A DNA stretch of 64,000 bases, taken from the NCBI GenBank assembly GCA_034440575.1, contig JAOTOL010001145.1:1-64000 (forward strand), given 5' to 3'. The notes under the pieces were generated by a model, which saw only the letters and a program-made list of their open reading frames with translations, did not search any database and was not told the DNA's origin. The position numbers and the translations under genes are program-made. Positions within the stretch are counted from its first letter, which is position 1. Each line of letters opens with the position of its first letter. Positions 21,965 to 35,824 of this stretch are shown here, one piece after another. The stretch comes from Imbricaverruca yamaguchii (taxonomy: Eukaryota; Arthropoda; Thecostraca; Neoverrucidae).

Positions 21965-22420
21965 ACCAGCGAAATGTACGGATAATGACGTCACAAGAGT
22001 GCGCCAGCGAAATGTACGGATAATGACGTCACAAAAGTGCTCCAGCGAAATGTACGGATAGTGACGTCACAACAGTGCGCCAGCGAAATGTACGGATAGT
22101 GACGTCACAACAGTGCGCCAGCGAAATGTACGGATAGTGACGTCACAACAGTGCGCCAGCGAAATGTACGGATAGTGACGTCACAACAGTGCGCCAGCGA
22201 AATGTGCGGATAGTGTCGTCATAACAGCGCGCCAGTGAAATGTGCAGATGATGACGTCACAACAGTGCATCAGTATCATGTACGGCAAGTGACGTCACAA
22301 CAGTGCGCCAGCGAAATGTACGGATAGTGACGTCACAACAGTGCGCCAGCGAAATGTGCGGATGGCGACGCAATAACAGTGCGCCAGCGAAACGTACGGG
22401 CAGTGACGTCACAACAGATT
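21965..22420. repeat. 38-bp minisatellite, 12 units, carrying CRE palindromes
   Basis: Units contain GCGCCAGCGAAATGTACGGA followed by TAGTGACGTCACAACAGT, at 38-bp spacing. Ten of the twelve units keep a perfect TGACGTCA, the canonical CREB/ATF site. One unit has TGTCGTCA and one has CGACGCAA. A further isolated TGACGTCA lies at about 22574. Period and unit differ from the 38-bp donor array upstream. Confidence 0.9.
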
Positions 22421-23264
22421 GTCAGAAAAGTGTGCGGATAACGTCAACACAGCATAGTGCCGGAGGCACACACAGCAGTAACTCCACGGCGCGGTACCAG
22501 CAGAATGTGCTGGTGGCGACGCCACAACAGCCAACAGTTAGGTGACACAAGCGCGCCGTAATATGCACCAATAGTGACGTCATCATATGTCATCACAATG
22601 GTTTCATGACGATACGCCATCGGCATGCTTCGACGGCGTGGAAATCAAAGCCAGCAGATGGTAATTCCTGACGATTTTCTACTCTCGAAACTGCATAGTT
22701 TGCTTGATGCATAGTTTTGTGGGGACGTTTGTTTAGTAAATAACGGCAGCCTGCGCAGACTAAGATAGGTTGTACTCTTCTGAACGTATTAATTGTCCAT
22801 GCTATTTATAAGATAAATTAATTGCCCCTGCAAATGTAAATTAAATGACGTATGTATTAAGTAATGTTCCTAGAAATTCGGTTCTCATGAATATGAATTA
22901 TATCAATCGGTTCCACAATCATTGTTTTATACGAAGAAGCAATTAATGCCCATTAAGAAACTGATCCCACATTAATTCAGCATGTCCATGATGTATGTTT
23001 AAAGAAATTACAACAGCTTACCAATCATAAGATGTTCATACTTTCGCGGAGGAGCTCGCCTTCCAGTTGCTACTTTTTCGTGCGGTGTAAACTTTTCCCA
23101 TGCACAAACGGTAGGACTAGGTATTATATGCCTGCATGCTAACGTCTCGAGTCTCAGGTAAGGTGCATTGCACGGTGCGCGAGCATTGTATATGGAATCC
23201 ATCAGTGCGTGCAGCTGCAATACCGCATGCAAAAGATGGTCCCGGGAACCGGACGAAGGTGCGT
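22421..23264. other. AT-rich non-coding stretch
   Basis: Apart from degenerate 38-bp repeat remnants to about 22580, no genes, RNA genes or transposon ends were recognised. Confidence 0.35.
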
Positions 23265-23935
23265 AAAGCAAATGTACGTATGGCAGATGTACGTAGGCAA
23301 ATTTCCGTAAGCTAATGTAAGCAAGCGCAAAAGTAAGTATGCGCATATATACGTAAGCACATGCGTACGTATGCGCAGAAGTACGTAAGCGCAAATATGC
23401 GTATGCATAAAAATACGTATGCGCAATGTACTTAAGTGCAAATGTACGTAAGCACAAATGTACGTATGCGCAAAAGTACGTAAGCGCAAATGTAAGTAAA
23501 CCTAGCAGCACGAAAAAGTAAAAGTTTTCAGAAGCAAAAGTACGTATGGGCCAATGCACATACATTGCGGCATACAGACATTTGCATTGACGCACATTTA
23601 ATTGTACGTACTTTTCCGTCCACGTACATATGCACTAACGTATATTTGCTCATACGTACACTTGCACTCACGTACCTTTGCTTTTACGTTCATTTGTGCA
23701 TACGTACATTTGCCCTGACATACTTTTGCTCTTACGTGCATTTGCAACTATGTACACTTATGCATGCGTACATTTGTGCTTATGTACTTATGTTAGGTAT
23801 ATGCGCTAAACAATTCCATATATCGTATGTGCATCTACGCATACGTGCATTTGCACTTACGTACCTTGGCGCTTACGTACTTTTGCGCATACGTACGTTT
23901 GCGCTTACGTACATTTGCGTGCGTACATTTTCATT
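23265..23935. repeat. Inverted pair of 16-bp (GCGCAAATGTACGTAA-type) arrays
   Basis: From about 23265 to 23530 units of 16 bp, occasionally 14-18, read GTACGTAAGCGCAAAT or similar. After a spacer of about 80 bp, from about 23610 to 23935, the same motif appears as its reverse complement (ATTTGCGCTTACGTAC). The two halves therefore form a large imperfect palindrome. Each unit also holds the palindromes TACGTA and GCGC. Repeated ORFs on both strands are artefacts of the array. Confidence 0.85.
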
Positions 23936-26546
23936 ATCATAGCCCTGATGTTTATATGTTCCGTCCAAGAGCTCCCATAGCGTAGTTGGCATTCGTACCT
24001 GCCTTGCGCAGTGTCAGCAGCATGCTAAGAGCTGATCAACCGAGGGCGTGGGGTCACGGAATGTCAGACTCAGATTGAATGGGGACGAGATGCAATATGG
24101 TGGGGTGTTGTGCAATAACGCATTGTTTCCAACTTTATTTCGTCATTAATAGGCGCCACAGCCTAAGACGCCGTAATCCAGCGTCCAACTAGCTGAGTTA
24201 TTGGCCAGGTACTGGGCACTGAGCCTCTACGCCTCCTTAGACAGTCCCAGCATGGGCTATGGGCGACACATTTGTGGGTCAACGGCACCATGTATACGCT
24301 CTTGTTTGCTATGAGCTGGTCTATGCATGTTGAGATATTTCGCGCTGGTGAATAACGCCCAAATCGCTGTTGGTCACCATTGTTGTTTGCCTCTCCACCT
24401 GGCAAGCTCCACATCCGAGCCGTGCGACTCTTGCGTCGTCTTGCAGTACCTGTGTACACTTCGCGGTACGCGAGGCCATGTACACCATCCCATTGATTCC
24501 CTGAAATGCATAGCTGTCCACCAGCATATTGTGCATGTTTGCCCGGTTCGAGTTTTGGCAATTGTCCGGATGAAATGACAAAACTTCACGTTCCGCTGGA
24601 AATGCCAAGGTGTCTTGTTTTCAAGTGGTGGTGCTTTTGCAAACAGCCTACAGCCCGAGCCCCACAGCTCTGAGCACGTGGTATTGATGTGAACCCGCCA
24701 GAAAGGCGTGGCACGCGAGCTCAAAACGCTACAGTGGAGGCACAGACTTCATCAACAGTCGACCGGCGAGCGGAACTGTCTAGGGCCACATGTGCTCGCT
24801 GGAAACCGGCGAGAGTCGCTCTTTCGCCATGAAAGAACGACCTTGAAAGCAATGAGCTACCGGCACGTTGTTACCGAGTAGTCGCGCCTCCCAAACGTCC
24901 AGCCCTAAACCACTTAGAGTTTCTCAACGTGGTTAAGCCCGCAATGTGGTCGGACGTCCAATGCTGTATGCCGGCCATGACACTGGCCAAGGCGGGCGTA
25001 TTCAGCAATCCCGCAGCGTCTCTGCATTGAGACGATGCGTGTGCTGGCTTTGAGAGCCATCGACAGTGGCCGCACTTTGGGCTCCGCCCAGTCTCCTTGG
25101 ATATAACACAAGACAGGTGTTGATTGGTGGGCGGCTGATCGTGTGTTATGACGACCGCGCGGGAGCACTGTCGTCGTAATTCAGTGTCGTCCATGTCTGA
25201 CGTCGTTCAGCCTGTGGTGAGGTCATTCATGCAGTGTGGGGCTCCATAATGCTGTATTTTCCATGCAGGCCTTGCTTTGACCAGTCATATTGAGGTGCTG
25301 TGATGTGATGTCCTCTCGGTAGATGTTTTGATGTAGTGTGTGTCTGATTTGTGGTGTCTGTCATGACTTGATGTTTTATTGGAGTTTCAAGGGAATTCAG
25401 GACGGCCTTACCCATTTTCAGTTCAGGATATGACTGTCGTGACAGATTTGATGCCCCCTGATGGTGGAGATAATCACAGCAAAGTTCACTACGGCCAAAC
25501 GTGGTGGGTTTTGTTCACCAAATCGAAATATTGCGCAGCGCAATGACCACAATATTTATCAATATTATGATCGAAGAGTTTACTGATGAAGTCACCGGCC
25601 AAATTTGACAATACACAGGGTGTGTGGACATGTATCTTGTTGGTGTTTCTCGTATTGTGCTATTGTAACGTGTTGTGAAAGTGTTCGTGATCGTTAGCAT
25701 AAGCGTAGTACCATTAATCGGCGCTCACGTTTGTGAGGTTACCATTCCGTGCTAGAGTTTCTGTCGCCTGGTTTTAAGCAACCTTGCTATCACTCCATAA
25801 AGCTGGCGTGTAAATACACACGTGTGAACACAGAAAGAGGCGTTGGCTGAGAATACGGAAACGACGTTGTGTTGGTCGTGAAATTGCGCCAGCTTGCAAC
25901 TGGGCAGATTTGATGTAATTGTACATCGACTGTTGTTGCCTTCGTAAGGTAGGCACCTGGTGTGTCGAGGTTGTTTAACGCGCGGTAGATGGCGACACAT
26001 CGCACACCACATCGATCACTCGAAGAGGCAGGAGGACATCAGTCACGCAAGACAGGTGCGGCGGTCCGCGGACCATCAGAACCTTCGCAAGGTGTAATGA
26101 TCTGGGGTGCGGAGCTTCATGTGTCCAGCGATGAAGGTCCCCGCTCAGCCCTCGCATTGCGGCACAGCATCCTCCAGCCTGGCAGTTGGGAGACGTGGTG
26201 CCTTCACCGCCCCTTCGCTCCCGCCTCCCAGTAGCTCGGCTAGCTGGGCTAGCTGGGAAGATTTGGGAACTCCATTCTTAGTTGTGCAGATTTGTATGGA
26301 TAATTTGTGTGTGCGTTGTGAGTTAGTTTCATAGTTCAATGCTTCAATATCCTGGTCAAATCGAAGGTAGTAGTACTCCTACATGTTATTATATTCATTT
26401 GAGGCTGGATAGTGCATAGTATATTTATTCTGAATATGCCTGAATATGAATATACTTATTGAATGTATTATTGTTGGCGTATTTCCAAATACCCGGCTCC
26501 GTTATAGTTTGCGGATTCTTGTCGCGAAGCAAATGTGATTTGTGAC
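23936..26546. other. Intergenic sequence without supported genes
   Basis: Short ORFs on both strands show no convincing domains. Weak transposase-like fragments on the - strand (24160-24600) were considered and not accepted. Confidence 0.35.
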
Positions 26547-27886
26547 TTAACACGCGCCCTGGAGGGTCTCTTAAAATTACGCGCACTGGAAGGGGGCGGA
26601 ATACACCGCCTAAGCTCTCGGATTCTATTAAGGCTAGAGCAACGGAATTTGCAGGGTGGATGTGCACGATGGTGAAATCTATTGTGTGTAAATTGTATGA
26701 CCTTAGGTCAATATCTTGAAGGTCAAATGAGGTAAGAATGGCACAATTTTCGCTTGGGCTTCGCTTCGCATTGTCATAGATCGCTGTGATTGTGTTTAAA
26801 TGCTCCAAAATTGACATTAATGATGTTTTCGACATTCCTAATGATGCAATACAGATGCCCGACCTGCCATTTGGCCTCAGGTCACCTATACTAGAGCACT
26901 TTATCAGGTCATTACCTGCTTCAGTTACCGGAACCAGTTGACCACCCGACTGCACTGTTGGGCGGCTCGGCACGATCGGCTTCGCAAAGAAAGGAGCGGA
27001 ATACATGCATGACGTATGGAAACGCTTAGGCAGACAATGACAAACAGTAGATTTCCGGATGTGTAGGAAGTAACATGCAAAGTGACATCAATTGCATGAT
27101 AGTCATTTGCATTAATGACAACATTCCAGTTGACCAAGTTTGGTTTTATTAGCCTGTCATGAACTTGGCCTGACTTGACCTCGGCGACCTAACATTACTT
27201 TTAAATTACATAGCATAACAAGATACATCAAACACGTCGCTAGCATTGTTAAGAACACTTCCCTCTTGCCAATATACGGGAAGCGCATCAGCGCTGATTT
27301 TTGTGGTGTGGCGCTGCGAATTTGATTTACTTTAACGGCCCCTAACTTGAAAAACTTTCGGCCGATTTTCATTTTTCTTGCTTTAAACAATGCGCCGGTC
27401 ATTTCTAAGCAGGTATGGAAAAATCGCGTATATCGGCCGATAAAATATGGAGTTATGCACGAAAAATCGGAGGGGCGGGCGGATTTCGCCCTCACCCCTA
27501 CAGGGCGTGTGCTAACTTGTCATGAACTTGACCTGACTTGATCTCGGTAACCTGACATGACTTTAAAACAATGTAGCATGTCAGTATACATCAGACAAGT
27601 CGCCAGTGTTGCCAAGAACACTTCCTATTTGGCAATATACGGAAAGCGCATCAACGCCGATATTTATGGACTGGCGCTGAGAAAATCTTTTGAATTTAAC
27701 GACCCACAACCCGGAATATTTTCGGTCGATTTTCATTTTTCTAACTTTAAACAACGCGCTGGTCATTTTGAAGCAGGTGCACAAACAATGGCGTATATCG
27801 GCCGGTAAAATCTGGAGTTATCTACGAAAAACCGGAGGGGTGGGCGGATTTCGCCCCCCCACCCCACCCTCCAGGGCGCATGTTAA
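26547..27886. mobile_element. TTAA-flanked non-autonomous DNA transposon, copy 1
   Basis: The element body is 26551-27882. It is flanked on both sides by TTAA (26547-26550 and 27883-27886). The inverted termini begin CACGCGCCCTGGAGGG on the left and CATGCGCCCTGGAGGG on the right (15 of 16 matching). Internally a segment of about 380 bp is duplicated in tandem, each half ending in a terminus-like AGGGCGTGTGCTAAC (27495-27512) or the true end. No transposase is encoded. TTAA targets fit piggyBac-, Kolobok- or Sola3-type elements; the family cannot be fixed from termini alone. Confidence 0.8.
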
Positions 27887-28964
27887 TGTGGCTGGCGTGC
27901 ACATTGAAGAAGAAAAAAAAACGTTGATTGTCCCGACGAGTGCTAAGAAACATCACCGAATCAGAGCAGTCACCTGTGAGGAAGATGTTATCAATGTGTT
28001 CAAGTTAGTTATTTCGTAATATATTGTGCTTGGATGGAGGCCAGTTAATGTCAATAATGTTATGCTATCATTTGGTCATTTGTTGCTGTTTTTTCGGAGC
28101 TATAATGAAATGCCAAGTTGCATTACTATGCACACTTGTCTTACATTCCCAATGTTATGTCGCACTCTCGGTATTTCCGTTCTCGATTTATATAGGAGCT
28201 ATAAAGTAACATTACTTTAAACTTGTATTGCTATACACCCTTCTGAATTAATTCAGCAGGCAAAACTATCCTGGTTAACTATAATCCAATCCTTACCACC
28301 GAGAACTAAATCCAAACCAATCTACTGCTATATACGGTAAAAGCACATCCCCCGGCCATGTCCGGTCTGACCATTACGTTTTCCGAACGTTGACGTTTTT
28401 GCTGCTACGTTTTGAGTCCTGAATTCCCGACTCAGAATTATAATTTGTAGCTTATGTTGACCTCGATCGGAATTGTCCCAAATATTGTTTTGGAATCCGC
28501 TAGCATCGTGTTTAAGGAAACTGTCTTATGACGTTGTAGCCAGTGACGTGATGGCCAGTCTTACGACGCAGTAGCCAGTGGGGCCGGCAGCGATCAGAGG
28601 CCAGTGAGTGGCCGGTCGGGTCTGTCGTCACACCACGTCGCCTGCCTATCCCAGGCTGACCCACCACTCGGCTGGCTCAGGTCCAGTGGAGGATGGTGGT
28701 GAGTAGTCTAGCTCTTCGGTTGGGAGGGGGGTGCCCACTCCCAACCGAAGAGCCGTGAATTATCGGACAGAGCCACAACTGTCTCCGCTCTACGTCCGAG
28801 ACCGGTCGACGTGAGGGATAGGCTATGCTATATGACCGGGGCACGTAACCAGATCGTTTACGCGTCGTAAAATGCAAATGATTGACTGTTACTGATAGAG
28901 GATCCGCGCGGAGCGTCACGCGGCATAAACTGACGGGCTGGCTGCGGGATGGGGGGACACCAGC
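27887..28964. other. Non-coding stretch with one strong hairpin
   Basis: No genes recognised. A perfect 16-bp inverted repeat occurs at 28711-28726 and 28738-28753 (GCTCTTCGGTTGGGAG, 11-base loop). Confidence 0.45.
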
Positions 28965-29600
28965 GAGTCCTGGCATTTATGGCTGCGAGACGGGACACCA
29001 GCGAGACGGGACACCAGCGAGACGGGACACCAGCGAGACGGGACACCAGCGAGACGGGACACCAGCGCGGCCTGGGATATATGGCTGCGAGACGGGACAC
29101 CAGCGAGACGGGACACCAGCGAGACGGGACACCAGCGAGACGGGACACCAGCGCGGCCTGGGATCTATGGCTGCGAGGCGGGACACCAGCGCGGCCTGGG
29201 ATCTATGGCTGCGAGACAGGACATCAGCGAGACGGGACACCAGCGAGACGGGACACCAGCGAGACGGGACACCAGCGAGACGGGACACCAGCGAGACAGG
29301 ATACTAGCGAGACGGGACACCAGCCCGGTCTGGGATATATGGCTGCGAGACGGGACACCAGCGAGGCCTGGGATATATGGCTGCGAGACGGGACACCAAC
29401 GAGACGGGACACCAGCCCGGCCTGGAATATATGGCTGGGAGGCGGGACACCAGCGAGGCCTGACATCTATGGCTGCGACGCGGGACACCAGCCCAGCCTG
29501 GCATATATGGCTGCGAGACGGGACACCAGCGCGGTCTGGCATCTATGGGTGCGAGGCGGAACACCAGCGAGACAGGATACCAGTGCAGCCTGGGATCTAT
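28965..29600. repeat. 16-bp minisatellite with interspersed 22-bp insert motif
   Basis: The basic unit GAGACGGGACACCAGC repeats every 16 bp. At intervals a segment like GCGGCCTGGGATATATGGCT is inserted between units, giving composite units of about 38 bp. Both forms vary by a few bases. ORFs on both strands are artefacts. Confidence 0.9.
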
Positions 29601-32732
<3,132 letters not shown>

Positions 32733-32749
32733 TATGCCTCTGCATACCC

Positions 32750-33000
32750 GCATACCTCCATCTCGAGTGCCAACTTGGGGCAGTCGGGGCTGGTGGCGGG
32801 ATGGGGCCCATCACAGGCTGCACACCTCCGTTCGGTCGATGTGCAGTCGGACAGTCGAGTGGTGTGATGAGAACCTAGCGCAGTGTGCCTCTGGTGACGC
32901 GTACGCACGTTCGCCACGCCAGCAGCCAAGCGGCGGTGACAGCATAATGGGAGAGGCGCGTGGCGACACATACCGTAGTGCTCTTTCGTGTTCGTGTACG
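32750..33000 (-). pseudogene. Possible LINE ORF1 zinc-knuckle fragment
   Basis: The - strand reads [20 protein letters not shown], a C-x2-C-x3-H-x6-C arrangement followed by a charged region. This is close to the last zinc knuckle of I/Jockey-type ORF1 proteins. A second upstream cluster ([10 protein letters not shown]) may be a damaged knuckle. The reading frame runs directly into the (AT)n tract and is not a gene. The match is short and could be chance. Confidence 0.3.
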
Positions 33001-34982
33001 TGTGGTGGGAGCTGTTGTGCGTTGAGAACTGCCGCGTGCCACGTCAGCGCTGTTATGTGTGGGTCTTGCCTCCCGTCAGATGGGTTCACTGTGGCTGTGG
33101 CGTCGTGGAGAGCTGTCGCGTCGAGCAGTGCTGCTGTGTTGACAAGTGGAATCTTATCCAGCTCCGGGGCGCAGATGTAGCGCTGTCTGGTGTTCAGCGT
33201 GCGGTGCGGCGGGATTTGACAGCGCCGATTGTTCAATGTGTTTGTGGCGAATATTTTCCGTGTATATGCGCTATTCTGTGGGTGCCACAATGGAGTGGGT
33301 GGTGTGGTGGTGGTGTGGTGTGAGTGATGATGAATTGCGGTGTGGTCGGGATGTGGTCTAGTGTTTGTGCGAAAGTGAAGGAATATTCTCGTATGATTGT
33401 GTATTGTGGTTCAGTGTAGGTACCTACTAGATGGGCGCCTTATGCAGAGTTGGCGTTAGGCACCCGCGTGGGTATCATAGTGTTAGGGACTGACCTGCCC
33501 CACCGGAAAGATGACCTTCCCTACTTAAAAATACCCAGATTGGTTGCACTTGAACCGAGCTTTCGCCCTTTGGTCCCTGCCCTGACCGCGATGGCTCAAA
33601 ACAGTGGGACCGTCATCGTTAGGTTTTCTCCGAGGATAAAGGTTTGCTGGGAGACAGATAGCTTGGATATTAGGTGTACGTGGATTTCCTTCTCGGGTCG
33701 CATGCTCTTGTTGCTTGCTGTTTTCTTGCTTCTCTTCTTTCTTCTTGTCTTCTTGCTTCTTGTGCTTCCAGTATCGTTCTTGAGTGTGGGTGCGCGCGAC
33801 TTCTTCTACGAGCCTCTACAAGGAAGGACCTCTGTCACCCGAGGTCAACCGTAATTCACTATAGAAGATGGCGAGGTGCTAAAATGGTGACTACATGGAC
33901 AAATCGACCCATGTGACGCACACGGAGGCAGCGGTGGCCGGCGACTCAGAGCGTAGACAGCAGGTTAACCCGTCCCGTCTCGGGGGGTTTTCAACCGCCC
34001 CCCCTCAGGTTTTTCGTGGATAGTGAACGAACGACGCGCGGCAGCACGCCAAAATTTGGCATACCTTTTCCCACATCAATTTCGCATGAGTTTTCTCAAT
34101 TTTGAAATCAGATCATCTAGGGTCAACGAGTTAGTCAAAGTCAAGTGAGGTCACCTCCAAAAAGGTTCAACCAGTTGTCACGCTTTAACGGATACAGACA
34201 TTTTAATGGAACTTTCAACGTTTGCTTATCTTTAGGGATGAAACAAAACGAACGAGAGGAATTTTTCATTTGTTCTGTTTTTGACTACATATAAATTTTG
34301 CTTATTTGCCTATTGCAGTTCAAAACGAACATTCTGGCTAAAGTGAGCATTTTTATTAGGCAAGTTAACTTCCAACGACGTTTATCGGTCTGCTCTACTC
34401 AGTAGAAAATGAAAATTAAAGAAAGCTTGAAAACTCAAAAGTTCGAAGTTTCAACAACAAAAAAATTTGAGGGGCCACCAAATGTTATGGCCCTAGTCGA
34501 TTTCGCTGTCCTTTCCTGATTCCATTTTTTTATTCTTCAATTATCCCCTAAATGAACTCCCCAGAGCAGAAAACAATGCAAGTCGTGAAAAGTCGTGAAA
34601 ATCTAGCACCCATAGTGACGACACTTTTGTGAGAGAAAAAAATGTCGTGGTGGATCCGGACCCTATTCGTCGAGCGCTTTTCGGTGACACCTCTGACAGC
34701 CAACTTTATCACCACATTCAGTTTTCAGGTAGGTCAAATGTCAGGGGCACATAAATAATTGTCCAGCTAGAGGAGAAAGGGAAATTTGTGACTGTCTTCT
34801 GTGCCGTTCACTCCGCTCCCACTGAAATTCAACAAGTTTGATGAAGGCAGCTTTGTTTCTAAAGCCTCAAAATTCGCTCGGTTTTCTATTTTTACGGTCA
34901 AAGTCTCTCCTTCAGCTGCTCGAAATATCATCCTGTACAGTTGCTATGTTCCCATGCTCCTGTCTAACCCAGAGACAAGCAA
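33001..34982. other. Non-coding flank of the endogenous retrovirus
   Basis: No genes recognised. A pyrimidine-rich CTT/TCTT tract lies at about 33700-33775. Near 33965 a GTTAACCCGTCCCGTCTCGG motif resembles a transposon terminus, but no partner end was found. Confidence 0.35.
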
Positions 34983-34986
34983 ATAG

Positions 34987-35436
34987 TGTAGTGAAGGTCC
35001 TTCTTCTTGGCTCGTGATAGACTAGAGGACCAGCGCGTCGCGATAACTCCGAATGCCAAAAATGATATCTTCTCTGCACGATATATTGTGCAGAACGTAC
35101 AGTGAATATATAGAGACACTCTCAATAATGTTCCAGGCCGACAGCAATGACTTTCAGTTCTCAATTTGGAGGCCGAAATACAGTTGTTAATTTACGCACG
35201 CGGCCGACAGCGACAGGTCCGCGCGGCTCGACAGTCCAGAAACGTCTCCTCGCGGGGGTCTGGCCACAGCCCTGGCTCAGACACGGCCGGAAGGCCGGTA
35301 CAGGTCACAGGAGTCGGGCGTCGGCCCGGCAATGCTGACTCGGTTCCGACGAGGGCCGGTGACGGCGTCGCCGGCGCCGGACGGACATGTACGGGCGTGA
35401 CATGTGCCGGGCATGGTATCTAGCAACTCTGTTACA
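34987..35436 (-). repeat. 3' LTR (450 bp)
   Basis: Direct repeat of 44480-44929. I found no differences reading the two copies side by side. Its termini are TGTAGT and GTTACA. In element orientation a CTATATATTC box lies at 35114-35105. No purine-rich tract is visible just upstream in element sense (35437-35470). Confidence 0.95.
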
Positions 35437-35824
35437 ACACAACATCGAGGCCGAAAAGGTCGAAGTCAATTTACAGATGAATTCTGAACTCCACTTAGAC
35501 AAATCACGGCCGTTTACATCACACACGAATAAAGAAACATACATAATACCGCAACAAATTACAAACGGGTTCCTTTGATCGACTGAAGGTCCTACGCGGG
35601 TTAGTCTAGGGGTCTTTAAGGGGTACCCATGGCCCTGGTCCATGTTAGTACACCTGATACCAATTACAATGATTTCACGTATAAGTCGGAATCACTATTC
35701 GCGCGCGCAATCACAATGTTCACGTTGTCGGTGTCATGTCAATGTTCAGTCCGGTTCGGAGCGTTGGAACGTGGGTGACCGTCCCACGCATCCAACGCTC
35801 GATGGTGTCTCACTCGCGGTTGGG
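35437..35824 (-). other. Region between the chromodomain ORF and the 3' LTR
   Basis: About 390 bp without an ORF or a recognisable polypurine tract. It includes AATAAAG on the + strand near 35529, which is antisense to the element. Confidence 0.5.

Noticed and set aside
24160..24610. Tc1/mariner-like transposase remnant on the - strand (LQDDARVA, WDCLRRRR...ITQLV)
   Set aside because: Only two short blocks resemble the family, spread over different frames; no terminal repeats or TA duplication found.
25989..26234. GVMIWG motif on the + strand, suggestive of a transposase
   Set aside because: Six residues without supporting flanking blocks; chance is likely.
33450..33854. 134-codon ORF with a leucine-rich hydrophobic stretch
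   Set aside because: The hydrophobic run comes from a CTT/TCTT pyrimidine tract; no homology recognised.
33965..34030. GTTAACCCGTCCCGTCTCGG as a further transposon end with a TTAA-like flank
   Set aside because: No matching inverted end was found and it does not match the CACGCGCCC termini.
35147..35423. ORFs within each LTR (63 and 85 codons)
   Set aside because: They are antisense to the element, identical only because the LTRs are duplicates, and have no domain.
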